A stretch of DNA of 44,614 nt. It comes from Candidatus Aquidulcis sp. Lineage in GTDB: Bacteria > Chloroflexota > Anaerolineae > UBA4142. Position numbers and translations under genes: made by a program. The notes beneath the pieces were generated by a model, which was not told the DNA's origin, made no database searches, and saw nothing but the letters and a program-made list of their open reading frames with translations. The stretch lies in the NCBI GenBank assembly GCA_020723345.1, contig DYJA01000054.1:1-44614 (forward strand). The letters run 5' to 3'. Numbering within the stretch: the first letter of the stretch is position 1; each line of letters opens with the position of its first letter. Below, piece by piece: positions 1-7,409 of this stretch.

Positions 1-35
1 GCCGTTTGTCCCTGCCACGAACTCAACTCAACCGG

Positions 36-1055
36 CTACCGGCTGAGTAGTAACCCTGATTTGCCTTTTTGTGTCTTGGCCGAAATTTCATTTCGGAAAG
101 CTTCCCAACTGCTGGCATCAAGTTCTGGTAGTTGGTGAGCAATGCTTTCCATTGTCGAGTTGGGATCATCAATATCCGAGAATAACAGAGGAAGTCGGTT
201 GCTTCCTGCCTCAACATCGTAAAAGTAGTTAAATGCCCGCTTTTCCGATGCTTGTTTTGCCAATATCTGTTGATCGGCATGTGACGACGTATAGTTGTTA
301 TTGGGCCGCTTCGCAAAAGGGTATAGATAGGTCACATTTTTGAATGGGATGGGATCAACCCCGCACTTCTTCCATTCGCTACGTTGGTCAGCAGTCAAGT
401 CAGGGTTAGATTCATCGATTGCCAACAAGTCTGTCCCCTTGACATTGAAAATGACCATCGTTACTTTTTCTGCCATACATTGTTGAATAGAGTTCAATAG
501 GAACATGGCATACGAAGTCTTGGTCGCAAGACCGGAGATACCAGCAATGTTCAAATGTGCCCCTTGGGGCCCAAGAAGATACTCTGCTTCAAACTCTATG
601 GGCACTTCTTCTCCATTTGAAGTACAGATGTAACCCGCTGGAATAGGTTGTTTGAATCCACGCAATCCAAGAGCATCTTTGATGCCCTCCACATCAGCCC
701 ACTCAACTGTTGCCCCATCTCGTACCGGCATTTCTATTTCTTGATTATTGTACAGAATCTCCGCCTCGGCAATCGTTGTGCCCAGTCGCTCGTTCTGAGG
801 TTCGGCGTTTAGGTCTCCAAAGTCCGAAGAAACGTAATTTGCTAGATGCCCAGCACTGTCTGTGATATACGATAGTTCTTGAACCATGGCATATGTGAAG
901 CTTGGGCTACCGCCGCGCTGTCTCGGAATGTGAGGAATCCTCACTATGTCGAAAGGGCGTATGATTTCATCCCTGTGTACCCAGAATCTCACAGTGTTGC
1001 CCGTAGTCGGTTTGTTCTCTGTGGCAGTTACTTTTCCGATTGCTTTCGTTTCCAT
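36..1055 (-). CDS. HerA-like ATPase, probably C-terminally truncated
   Basis: The protein resembles HerA/DUF87 DNA-translocating ATPases: an N-terminal beta-barrel-like region (about residues 1-100) is followed by an ATP-binding region with an unusual P-loop, GISGLATKTS, near residues 165-175. HerA hexamers normally pump DNA for a NurA nuclease, and the gene just upstream encodes one. The start at 1055 is chosen because TGAGGTGA lies two bases upstream; an earlier in-frame ATG at 1094 would overlap the nuclease gene. The frame closes at a TAG at 36-38 after 339 residues, before any Walker B or arginine-finger motif, whereas I expect such proteins to be about 500-600 residues. It is therefore a nonsense or frameshift truncation, or the rest continues in another frame outside the window. 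Base composition is AT-richer than the downstream genes, suggesting transfer. Confidence 0.7.
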   Translation of the reverse strand: METKAIGKVTATENKPTTGNTVRFWVHRDEIIRPFDIVRIPHIPRQRGGSPSFTYAMVQELSYITDSAGHLANYVSSDFGDLNAEPQNERLGTTIAEAEILYNNQEIEMPVRDGATVEWADVEGIKDALGLRGFKQPIPAGYICTSNGEEVPIEFEAEYLLGPQGAHLNIAGISGLATKTSYAMFLLNSIQQCMAEKVTMVIFNVKGTDLLAIDESNPDLTADQRSEWKKCGVDPIPFKNVTYLYPFAKRPNNNYTSSHADQQILAKQASEKRAFNYFYDVEAGSNRLPLLFSDIDDPNSTMESIAHQLPELDASSWEAFRNEISAKTQKGKSGLLLSR

Positions 1056-1065
1056 GTTCACCTCA

Positions 1066-2136
1066 CTAGAACAGTGCTTGAAAATGAATATCACTCATGA
1101 AGGAAGATTTAAGATAAGTCTCGGCCATGTAGATCGGATAAATGTGGCTTGCCCATCGCATGTCAGCCTTATAGGGAGTGACATTGCGTTCCCTAAGGAT
1201 GTGACTTGAGATAACGTCGATCCTCTCCCCGTCCAGTCCCGACTCTTTGTCCTCATGATCTATGGCATAACATTCCATCTTTACAATACCTTGGAGCGGG
1301 TTAGCCATCATCGGGCGCGGGCGAATCCGCAAGTACCACATGCCGATAGTCTTCTCTTCCTCCAAGGTTTTGAAGACCGATGTACGCTCTCCGAATTCTA
1401 GCTTGGAAGTAATTGCGCCCACATCTTCCTTGCGTCTACCTTTGCCGATGGTGAAACTAGGGCGGAATGTCTTTGATAAACCGACGACATTGCGGAATTG
1501 GACAATATCGAATTTCTTCTTAAACCTTAGGGGACCATCCACGATGAGAAGGCAATCACTGCCAAGAAGGTGCTGCTCTGCTAACCGCAATACCGTCGCA
1601 ATCTCCAAATCGTGCATTTCACTCATGATTCTGGCCACGCCCAAATCAACGGGATCGCGGTCCGGTTTAACGTCATAGCGCAACAGCATGAATGGAACAG
1701 AGCTTTGCTGATTGATTTGAGATTGAAGGTGATTCAATTCATCTACATTGGCTCGGTCTGGGAAGGCAACGAAGTTTTTGAATGAACAAAATTTTCGCAC
1801 GGGTCTAATCTGCTCATCGTCATCTCGTCTGACCACAGCTACGCCGACTTGACCTGCGACCAAAGGGAGATAACGTCCATTCAAGATAACATCAGCAATC
1901 TTGTATGTTCTGCGGGAACCGTCCAAGAAATAATGCAAGATGGTCGGAATGCGTCTGCCATTCTCCTCAATTCTCTTCTTGCTAGTCGAAAGTTGCGGGC
2001 GCTCAAATGGTACGTCTGCAGGGTGTTCGTCGCTATCCCTGTATTCTGCGAATCGTTCGATGTCAAGGTTGATACGATCACAGGGAAGACAGTTGAAACC
2101 TTCTTGCTTCATGATCGAAAGAATTTGCTTCCCCAT
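1066..2136 (-). CDS. NurA-like nuclease
   Basis: This looks like a NurA-domain 5'-3' nuclease, the partner of HerA in DNA end resection; NurA/HerA-like pairs also occur in anti-phage modules. Visible hallmarks are an LDGSRR block (first acidic metal ligand), LIVDGPL (second acidic strand), GLSKTF, a WYLRIRP...PLQG segment and a HIYPIYMAE block near the C terminus, in the order seen in NurA. The stop is 10 bases before the herA-like start, so the two are co-translated. I chose the ATG at 2136 because GGAG lies 8 bases upstream; the frame stays open to an ATG at 2292 (408 residues), but that extension is Cys/His/Arg-rich and lacks a good ribosome site. It is AT-rich compared with the rest of the window. 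Confidence 0.72.
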   Translation of the reverse strand: MGKQILSIMKQEGFNCLPCDRINLDIERFAEYRDSDEHPADVPFERPQLSTSKKRIEENGRRIPTILHYFLDGSRRTYKIADVILNGRYLPLVAGQVGVAVVRRDDDEQIRPVRKFCSFKNFVAFPDRANVDELNHLQSQINQQSSVPFMLLRYDVKPDRDPVDLGVARIMSEMHDLEIATVLRLAEQHLLGSDCLLIVDGPLRFKKKFDIVQFRNVVGLSKTFRPSFTIGKGRRKEDVGAITSKLEFGERTSVFKTLEEEKTIGMWYLRIRPRPMMANPLQGIVKMECYAIDHEDKESGLDGERIDVISSHILRERNVTPYKADMRWASHIYPIYMAETYLKSSFMSDIHFQALF

Positions 2137-2347
2137 TTGGGCTGCTCCATGGTTTGATTCATCACGCGCTAGTATCATACTCACAACCGCTACATGCGCG
2201 TGCATGGGATTATGTGTTCTCTCTGTTCTAAAATAACGAAGCACCTGCCGCTGCGCGCGAACACGCGAATGACAAGTGCCGATGATCGCCATTGATCCGA
2301 CTGCTTATGCGATCTTCGTCACCAGGGCGATGGTTGAGCGTCCTATA

Positions 2348-2365
2348 TTTTCGTTCGAACGAAAA
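2348..2365. promoter_or_regulatory. 18-bp perfect palindrome, candidate operator
   Basis: TTTTCGTTCGAACGAAAA is a perfect 18-bp palindrome with no spacer. It lies between the divergent nurA-like and HTH genes, downstream of the likely nurA transcription start, where a bound repressor could block elongation. The small HTH protein encoded next door is an obvious candidate ligand, but this is inference. It is not a standard LexA box because the half-sites are in the inverted order. Confidence 0.5.
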
Positions 2366-2422
2366 CGGTCGCAACAGTCTAATCCGAAACCCGCGGGGAC
2401 AAAGAGAAAAATGCTTACATCA

Positions 2423-2450
2423 AGTATATCACAAAGACCCATGAATGCAA
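2423..2450 (-). promoter_or_regulatory. Candidate promoter for the nurA-herA pair
   Basis: Reading leftward, TTGCAT (2450-2445) is separated by 16 bp from TATACT (2428-2423), which predicts a start near 2416. It would give a leader of about 280 nt to the chosen nurA start, containing the 18-bp palindrome. The stretch 2137-2519 otherwise holds only this promoter, the palindrome and the divergent HTH promoter. Confidence 0.45.
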
Positions 2451-2486
2451 AAGTAGCGTACGGGTCCCGAGCGCGGAGACCCGCAT

Positions 2487-2514
2487 TTGACGAATCAGCC
2501 AAACTGCTTATAAT
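2487..2514 (+). promoter_or_regulatory. Promoter of the HTH gene (leaderless)
   Basis: TTGACG (2487-2492), 16-bp spacer and TATAAT (2509-2514). The expected transcription start, about 2520-2522, coincides with the ATG at 2520, so the mRNA should have no leader. No ribosome-binding site precedes the gene, which agrees. Confidence 0.75.
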
Positions 2515-2519
2515 GGTAT

Positions 2520-2723
2520 ATGATGACACGCGACGAATTAGTCGAATTACTCCAAAGGAAGATCAAGCACGCTGGCACCCAGGCGGCAGTAGCAAAAGAA
2601 CTTGGCATCACGGCGGCGTATCTTGGTGATGTTCTGCACGGCAAGCGCGAACCTGGTCCCACTTTACTGGAGGGGCTTGGACTGCACCGCGTGATTACAT
2701 ACGAAAAGGCAGACAAAAAATAA
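2520..2723 (+). CDS. Small XRE/Cro-type helix-turn-helix regulator
   Basis: A 67-residue cytoplasmic DNA-binding protein. Residues 19-45 form a Cro/C1-type helix-turn-helix: TQAAVAKELGITAAYLGDV, followed by the recognition-helix tail and a GKREPGP turn found in short phage-like XRE regulators. There is no extra domain, so it probably acts as a local repressor. It is transcribed divergently from the nurA-herA pair, with an 18-bp palindrome in between, suggesting control of that pair or itself. Two tandem ATGs (2520, 2523) start at the predicted transcription start. The call of the fold is firm; the target is inferred. Confidence 0.8.
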   Translation: MMTRDELVELLQRKIKHAGTQAAVAKELGITAAYLGDVLHGKREPGPTLLEGLGLHRVITYEKADKK

Positions 2724-2753
2724 GCGCGCCAGTTGTCGTTCAACCAACGCGCT
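2723..2753. repeat. Small inverted repeat after the HTH gene
   Basis: AGCGCG (2723-2728) pairs with CGCGCT (2748-2753), and GTTG (2732-2735) with CAAC (2741-2744) inside it. It begins at the last base of the HTH stop codon. No T-run follows, so it is not a clear intrinsic terminator. Confidence 0.4.
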
Positions 2754-2837
2754 ATTATGACAGTGCCAAGCCCCCCTGCCCTACCGTGTGCCGTGTCCCA
2801 TAAAATTGCACGAGGCAAATGCTTGCTGATTTCGCCG

Positions 2838-3003
2838 TATCACGGAAATCCGTGATGCAAAGATCACGGGAAAATACCGTGTTTCCGTGATTGCATTGGT
2901 GCATTGCGTCATCGAATTGCACTAAGTAATTACCCTCGGTTTGGCATATCACGTACATCCGTGATACGAATATCACGGAAAAGTACCGTGTTTCCGTGAT
3001 TGC
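2838..3003. repeat. Two-copy array of ATCACGG/CCGTGAT inverted repeats
   Basis: Two 57-bp copies, 2838-2894 and 2947-3003, match at about 50 positions. Each copy contains two nested palindromes. In copy 1 these are ATCACGG-4-CCGTGAT (2839-2856) and ATCACGG...TTTCCGTGAT (2863-2891). In copy 2 they are ATCACG-6-CGTGAT (2948-2965) and a perfect 10-bp pair ATCACGGAAA/TTTCCGTGAT (2972-2981/2991-3000). A further ATCACGGAAA sits at 3382-3391, at the tRNA-Phe promoter start. No coding potential is seen in 2754-3159. It could be an operator array, a replication or partition site, or a structured repeat. Confidence 0.7.
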
Positions 3004-3035
3004 TTTTTAGACCTGGATGTGCTTAAATAAGAATA

Positions 3036-3114
3036 GGATCGCGTCCCAACCCTTGGCAGGAGAATGAACGCGATCCCGTTCAACAAAGTACCACCGCGCT
3101 TTGGTGTCGGTGGT
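3036..3114. repeat. Two adjacent hairpin repeats downstream of tRNA-Gly
   Basis: GGATCGCGT (3036-3044) pairs with ACGCGATCC (3068-3076), and ACCACCG (3090-3096) pairs with CGGTGGT (3108-3114). They lie 3' of the minus-strand tRNA pair and might serve in transcript ending or processing, but there is no T-run. No third tRNA can be folded from 3010-3159. Confidence 0.5.
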
Positions 3115-3159
3115 CGCGCACTTTACCAACTCACATGGAGTTAGCCCCAGTGACGCCAG

Positions 3160-3231
3160 AGCGGAAGACGAGATTTGAACTCGCGACCTTCTCCTTGGCA
3201 AGGAGACGCTCTACCACTAAGCTACTTCCGC
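3160..3231 (-). tRNA. tRNA-Gly (GCC)
   Basis: Read on the minus strand, the acceptor GCGGAAG (from 3231) pairs with CTTCCGC (3167-3161), the anticodon loop is TTGCCAA (anticodon GCC), and the T arm carries GTTCAAATC. The discriminator is T at 3160 and no CCA is encoded. It is the second gene after tRNA-Phe and shares its promoter. Confidence 0.93.
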
Positions 3232-3233
3232 GT

Positions 3234-3297
3234 GTTAGTTGGATGGTTGGATAGTTTGATAGTTCGCTCGCTGCCGCTTTGCAACTATCCAACTAAC
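3234..3297. repeat. Inverted repeat in the tRNA spacer
   Basis: A 16-nt arm at 3234-3249 (GTTAGTTGGATGGTTG) pairs with 3282-3297 (CAACTATCCAACTAAC) with one G-T mismatch. It fills the spacer between tRNA-Phe and tRNA-Gly. The TAGT-rich arms resemble the element inside the GltD-like gene at 34.6 kb. Confidence 0.75.
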
Positions 3298-3304
3298 GAA
3301 CTAC

Positions 3305-3380
3305 TGGTGCCGAGGCGCAGAATCGGACTGCGGACACCGCGGTTTTCAGCCGCGTGCTCTACCAACTGAGCTACCTCGGC
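3305..3380 (-). tRNA. tRNA-Phe (GAA)
   Basis: Read on the minus strand, the acceptor GCCGAGG (from 3380) pairs with CCTCGGC (3315-3309), the D arm is AGCTCAGTTGGTAGAGC, the anticodon loop is CTGAAAA (anticodon GAA) and the T arm has GTCCGATTC. Discriminator A (3308) is followed by an encoded CCA (3307-3305), unlike the neighbouring tRNA-Gly. Confidence 0.95.
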
Positions 3381-3393
3381 AATCACGGAAACT

Positions 3394-3421
3394 ATTTTAT
3401 GCGTTCTTGCTATTTTGTCAA
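3394..3421 (-). promoter_or_regulatory. Promoter of the tRNA-Phe/tRNA-Gly unit
   Basis: Leftward TTGACA (3421-3416), 16-bp spacer and TAAAAT (3399-3394) predict a start near 3387, seven bases before the tRNA-Phe 5' end. An ATCACGGAAA copy (3382-3391) covers this start. Confidence 0.7.
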
Positions 3422-3430
3422 ATGCGCGTG

Positions 3431-3460
3431 TTGACAAATCCGCGCCATTCCGCTTATAAT
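3431..3460 (+). promoter_or_regulatory. Promoter of the S1-ftsK operon
   Basis: TTGACA (3431-3436), 18-bp spacer and TATAAT (3455-3460), both perfect consensus hexamers. The predicted start is near 3467. It is back-to-back with the leftward tRNA promoter; the two -35 boxes are only 9 bases apart. Confidence 0.85.
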
Positions 3461-3535
3461 GTCGGCAAGGTCGTCGAGTCGCCGCGCGGATGGGGTAGTG
3501 TGATCGGTCGGGTCAAGTCGGTTGCGTATGGATGG

Positions 3536-3583
3536 TCGGTTTTCCCCCAAGTGGATCGGTACGCGCGGGAAAACCGATTTTTT
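3536..3583 (+). terminator. Intrinsic terminator inside the S1 leader (attenuator or sRNA end)
   Basis: TCGGTTTTCCC (3536-3546) pairs perfectly with GGGAAAACCGA (3567-3577) and is followed directly by six T residues (3578-3583). It lies between the strong promoter at 3431-3460 and the S1 gene start at 3620. RNA from about 3467 to 3583 (about 117 nt) would be either a small RNA or an attenuated leader. ATCGGT segments upstream could offer alternative pairing. Confidence 0.75.
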
Positions 3584-3619
3584 ATTGGACGGTTGTCGTG
3601 AAGTGAAGGAGTAGTGCAG

Positions 3620-4639
3620 ATGGATGAGAACAAACCTTGGGAAGAATCGCCAGACGAGAATTATTGGGACGCGGTGCTGAATGCCAAGCAGACGAGTACG
3701 CCGGTCGAAGGAAACACCGCGCCGCCGGCTACTTCGATGGGCTGGACGCGCGCGGAAGCGAGTTACGCGCAAGGCGAGACGCTCGAACTGCGCGTCGTCG
3801 GCTACAATCGCGGCGGCTTGTTGGTCGATTTAGGCGATGTGCGCGGCTTTGTGCCGGCGTCGCAACTGTCCGCGTTTCCGCGCCAGGTCTCGGAAGAAGA
3901 GCGCACGCAGGCGCTCGCGCGCTTCGTCGGCACGACGATGCGCGTCAAAGTAATCGAGTTCGAACGCGCGCGCAATCGTTTGATCTTATCGGAACGCGTC
4001 GCGAATCCGCCGCCGTCGCGCGCCGAGCAAATCCTCGCGGCGATCGAGCCGGGGCAAACGCGCCACGGCGTCGTCCGCAACGTTACCGACTTTGGCGCGT
4101 TCGTCGATCTCGGCGGCGTCGAAGGATTGATCCACGTTTCGGAATTGTCGTGGCAGTACGTCGCGCACCCGCGCCAGATCCTTCAGCCCGGTCAACAAGT
4201 CGACGTGTACGTGATGGAGATCAATCGCGAGCAAAAACGGATCGCCTGCTCGCTGAAACGCCTTAGCCCCAATCCCTGGACTGAACTTTCCACCAAATTG
4301 AAACCCGGTGATTGGACGAACGGAACCGTGACGAGCGTCGTCGCGTTCGGCGCGTTCGTGCGACTCGTGGAAGGCGTGGAAGGGTTGCTCCACGTTTCGG
4401 AATTGACGAGCGGCAGTTCGCAGCAGCCGCGCGATGTCATCCAGGAAGGACAAGCCGTGCGCGTGCGCGTGCTCGAAATTGATGCAGCGCAACAGCGAAT
4501 GAAACTCAGTTTGCGGCAGCCCACGGTCCGCGGCGATGGTGCGGAGCCGGTCGTTTCCAATCCATCCGCGACGTTCAAAATTCCACCGCCCCCGGAACTC
4601 GACGCGGGTTATTGGGATAGTCTTGTCAAATCAGGATAA
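3620..4639 (+). CDS. rpsA: S1 RNA-binding domain protein (ribosomal protein S1-like)
   Basis: A 339-residue protein with three S1 (OB-fold) RNA-binding domains: about residues 51-130, 145-220 and 230-305. The second and third have the classic pattern GxVxxVxxFGAFVxL...EGLxHxSEL. The first is more divergent. It resembles the short S1-type proteins of Gram-positives and Chloroflexota that help mRNA bind the 30S subunit; E. coli S1 has six domains. GAAGGAG (3605-3611) lies 8 bases before the ATG at 3620, which excludes the GTG at 3614. Its stop overlaps the ftsK ATG (TAATG). Expression probably depends on the terminator in its leader. Confidence 0.85.
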   Translation: MDENKPWEESPDENYWDAVLNAKQTSTPVEGNTAPPATSMGWTRAEASYAQGETLELRVVGYNRGGLLVDLGDVRGFVPASQLSAFPRQVSEEERTQALARFVGTTMRVKVIEFERARNRLILSERVANPPPSRAEQILAAIEPGQTRHGVVRNVTDFGAFVDLGGVEGLIHVSELSWQYVAHPRQILQPGQQVDVYVMEINREQKRIACSLKRLSPNPWTELSTKLKPGDWTNGTVTSVVAFGAFVRLVEGVEGLLHVSELTSGSSQQPRDVIQEGQAVRVRVLEIDAAQQRMKLSLRQPTVRGDGAEPVVSNPSATFKIPPPPELDAGYWDSLVKSG

Positions 4640-7089
4640 TGGATCGAGTGACACGTGACAAGGGAAAGTATTTGTTGCATGTCACTCGTCACTTTGCAAT
4701 GGCACAACGACGCGCAAGCAAGGAACAACCTAAACCACCTGCGCCCTTCTGGTCGCGATTCGGGATCAATCTTTCGCCAAAAGCGCAACGCGAGATTGTG
4801 GGCATTGGCTTTTTTTTGTTGGGCGGACTCGTGTCGCTCGCGCTGTTGCGTGTGACGCGCAGTCCTATCGGCGATGGGTTGGCGAATTTGCTGCAAATGT
4901 TTTTCGGCTGGGGCGCGTACGCGCTGCCGGCGTTCGCGTTTGCCGGCGGCGCGCTGCTCCTCCGTCGCGGCGGTGAGAGCGCGAGCGGGATCGCGTGGGG
5001 AAGAATTTTTTCGACGGAGATTCTGTTCGCCGCCGCGCTCGCGCTGATGCACCTGATCGCCGCGCCAACCGATCCCGGCGCGTTCGCGCAGAACGGCGCG
5101 GGCGGCGGCTTTGTCGGGTGGGCGCTGGCGGGCGGAATGTCGTTTCTGATCGGCGCGACGCCAAGCATTATCATTCTCGCTCTGGTTGGTGGACTCACTG
5201 CGCCTGCGGTTCTCGGATTGAGCGCCACGCATCTGCGCGGGTGGAGTGACGCGCTTGCCGCGCGCGCGGAGCAAACGCGATCCGCGCCGGTCAAGACGCG
5301 ACCCGCGCCGAAACCGCCGCCCGATCTCACAACGCTCCGTCGAGCCCAGGACGCGCCGCGCGAAGAAATCGCGCCCAAGCCCAAGCCCGCGCCGATTGCG
5401 CCGACGCGACAACCTGCCGAACCCGCGCCGACGAGCGGCGTGCGTCCGGCGTTCGGCACCAAGCCGCCGATGAAAACCGCGACCGCGTCGCAAACGATTT
5501 TGACGCCGCGCAATCGCGCGCGGCGCAAAACGCCCGCGCTCCCGTCGCTCGATATTTTGGATTTGGCGAGCGAAGCCAAGTACGGCGAGACCGACGCGAA
5601 TCGCAAAGCGCGCCTGATCGAAGAGACGCTCGCGAACTTTGGTATTCCCGCCAAAGTGATCGAAATTCACGCGGGTCCCACCGTCACGCAATTCGGACTC
5701 GAACCTGGGTTTGTCGAACGACGCGGCAGCGATGGGCAAATGCGCCCGCGCAAAGTTTCGGTGAATCGCATCGCCGCGCTGCAACACGATCTGGAACTCG
5801 CGCTCGCCGTCGCGCCGATTCGCATCGAAACGCCGGTGCCTGGCAAACCGATTGTCGGAATCGAAGTGCCGAACCAATCCGTCTCGGTTGTATCGCTGCG
5901 CGGCATCATGGAAAGCGATACATTCAAAAGCAGGAAAAAGAAATCGCCGTTGGCGATTGCGCTCGGGCGCGATGTCTCCGGCGCGTCGAGCGTTGCCGAT
6001 CTGGGCGCGATGCCGCATCTGTTGATCGCGGGCGCGACCGGCTCCGGCAAATCGGTCTGCATCAACGCGATTATCGCGTGCTTGCTCTTCGACAATTCGC
6101 CGGACGATTTGCGTTTGATCATGATCGATCCAAAGCGCGTCGAACTGGTCAACTTTAACGACATTCCGCATTTGCTAGGTCCCGTCGTCGTCAACATGGA
6201 ACAAGTCGTGCCGTGCTTGCGGTGGCTGACGCGCGAGATGGACAATCGTTTTACGCTGTTCGCGAAGGAAAAAGTTCGCAACGTCGACGCGTTCAACGAA
6301 AAGATGAACAAGACGAACGGCGATACGATGCCGTACATCGTCGCGCTGATCGACGAACTCGCGGACTTGATGTTGGCGTCACCGGAGGAAACCGAAAAAC
6401 TGTTGACGCGGCTCGCGCAGATGGCGCGCGCGACCGGGATTCATCTCGTCATCGCGACGCAGCGTCCGTCGGTGGATGTGGTGACCGGTTTGATCAAGGC
6501 GAATTTCCCATCGCGCATTTCGTTCGCGGTGACGAGCAGCGTCGATTCGCGCGTCGTCCTGGATACGATGGGCGCGGAAAAATTGCTCGGCAAAGGCGAT
6601 ATGCTGTACATGGCGAGCGATTCGTCCAAGTTGATGCGCTTGCAAGGATGTTTCGTTTCGGATGACGAACTCGCGCGGCTCGTTCATTTTTGGCGCGAAA
6701 AGGCGATCACCGATCTGCGCGACATTGCGCGCGAAGCCCCGTGGAAGGACATGAGCAGCGCGAAAGAAGGCAGCGATGACGATCTGATCGCGCAAGCCGT
6801 CGAAATCGTGCGGCAGTACGACCGCACTTCGATTTCGTTTTTGCAGCGCAAACTCGGCATCGGTTATCCGCGCGCGGCGCGCTTGATGGATCAACTCGAA
6901 GAGCACGGCGTCGTCGGCGCGGACGAGGGCGGCGGCAAATCGCGCGTCGTCTTGGATCAGGCAACGAGTGTGAAGAATTTTGACGCGGAGGAAACGCCGA
7001 TGAAACGCAAGTCGACGGCTCCCGCGAAAAATTTCAAGACCTTGACGCGGCTGGTGGATAAATTCCGACCGCGCGCAAAATCCAAATAA
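4639..7089 (+). CDS. ftsK: FtsK/SpoIIIE DNA translocase
   Basis: A membrane-anchored ATPase that pumps chromosomal DNA through the closing septum and aligns it for dimer resolution. About four hydrophobic membrane helices (residues 50-190) precede a Pro/Ala/Lys-rich linker (about 205-290), the alpha and beta motor domains with Walker A GATGSGKS (near residue 466) and Walker [12 protein letters not shown], and a C-terminal gamma winged helix (DNA-reading, [13 protein letters not shown]...[15 protein letters not shown]). The total of 816 residues is normal for the family. Two starts compete: ATG 4639, overlapping the S1 stop, and ATG 4699 (MAQRRASK). The 20 residues between them come from a small inverted repeat, so the ancestral start may be 4699. 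Confidence 0.95.
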   Translation: MDRVTRDKGKYLLHVTRHFAMAQRRASKEQPKPPAPFWSRFGINLSPKAQREIVGIGFFLLGGLVSLALLRVTRSPIGDGLANLLQMFFGWGAYALPAFAFAGGALLLRRGGESASGIAWGRIFSTEILFAAALALMHLIAAPTDPGAFAQNGAGGGFVGWALAGGMSFLIGATPSIIILALVGGLTAPAVLGLSATHLRGWSDALAARAEQTRSAPVKTRPAPKPPPDLTTLRRAQDAPREEIAPKPKPAPIAPTRQPAEPAPTSGVRPAFGTKPPMKTATASQTILTPRNRARRKTPALPSLDILDLASEAKYGETDANRKARLIEETLANFGIPAKVIEIHAGPTVTQFGLEPGFVERRGSDGQMRPRKVSVNRIAALQHDLELALAVAPIRIETPVPGKPIVGIEVPNQSVSVVSLRGIMESDTFKSRKKKSPLAIALGRDVSGASSVADLGAMPHLLIAGATGSGKSVCINAIIACLLFDNSPDDLRLIMIDPKRVELVNFNDIPHLLGPVVVNMEQVVPCLRWLTREMDNRFTLFAKEKVRNVDAFNEKMNKTNGDTMPYIVALIDELADLMLASPEETEKLLTRLAQMARATGIHLVIATQRPSVDVVTGLIKANFPSRISFAVTSSVDSRVVLDTMGAEKLLGKGDMLYMASDSSKLMRLQGCFVSDDELARLVHFWREKAITDLRDIAREAPWKDMSSAKEGSDDDLIAQAVEIVRQYDRTSISFLQRKLGIGYPRAARLMDQLEEHGVVGADEGGGKSRVVLDQATSVKNFDAEETPMKRKSTAPAKNFKTLTRLVDKFRPRAKSK
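4645..4688. repeat. Inverted repeat at the ftsK 5' end
   Basis: CGAGTGACA (4645-4653) pairs with TGTCACTCG (4680-4688). The GTGACACGTGAC-like arms match the style of the other CGTGAT elements in this window. It encodes the first residues of the long FtsK form in frame. Confidence 0.6.
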
Positions 7090-7099
7090 CGGAGGTTGT

Positions 7100-7348
7100 A
7101 TGCCCCGAACGGAAGAACGTGAAGAGAAAAAGAAAAAAGATGTGATCGAGGCGGAAGGCGTCGTCACCGAGGCGCTGCCGAACGCGATGTTCCGCGTGCA
7201 GCTCGACAGCGGGCACAACGTCCTCGCGCACATCTCCGGCAAAATGCGGATGTACTACATTCGCATTCTGCTCGGCGACCGCGTGACGGTAGAACTTTCG
7301 CCGTACGATTTGACGCGCGGTCGGATTACCTATCGGTTCAAAAAGTAG
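7100..7348 (+). CDS. infA: Translation initiation factor IF-1
   Basis: An 82-residue S1-fold protein that binds the 30S A site during initiation. The conserved core runs from about residue 13: [19 protein letters not shown], then [16 protein letters not shown], and [13 protein letters not shown]. It has an N-terminal extension of about ten highly charged residues ([10 protein letters not shown]) compared with the usual 72-residue protein. GGAGG at 7091-7095 precedes the ATG. Its stop codon lies inside the left arm of a hairpin repeat. Confidence 0.95.
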   Translation: MPRTEEREEKKKKDVIEAEGVVTEALPNAMFRVQLDSGHNVLAHISGKMRMYYIRILLGDRVTVELSPYDLTRGRITYRFKK

Positions 7349-7389
7349 AGACGATTCACCCTGAGCGTAGTCGAAGGGATCGTCTCTAC
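7345..7389. repeat. Hairpin repeat overlapping the infA stop
   Basis: GTAGAGACGAT (7345-7355) pairs perfectly with ATCGTCTCTAC (7379-7389); the loop contains CCCT...AGGG and a CCTGAGCGTAGTCGAAGG core. That core style recurs in other repeats of this window (for example 10572-10600 and 35516-35549). Without a T-run it is not a standard terminator. Confidence 0.75.
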
Positions 7390-7409
7390 GCGCGATGGGA
7401 GGTGTTGCG

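Noticed and set aside
2348-2365. LexA/SOS box for the nuclease pair
   Set aside because: Half-sites are GTTC-GAAC with no 4-bp spacer, the reverse of the Gram-positive GAAC-N4-GTTC form.
2305-2529. 74-codon minus-strand gene between nurA and the HTH gene
   Set aside because: It covers both divergent promoters and the palindrome, has no ribosome site and no recognisable motif.
2838-3003. CRISPR array
   Set aside because: Only two copies, each itself palindromic and compound, with no uniform spacers and no cas genes.
3010-3159. A third tRNA gene beside tRNA-Gly
   Set aside because: No cloverleaf or T-arm consensus could be folded; only two simple hairpins are present.
4609-6171. Long open frame of 520 codons on the strand opposite ftsK
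   Set aside because: Arg/Arg-rich, low-complexity translation; it is the antisense shadow of a GC-rich gene with firm FtsK motifs.
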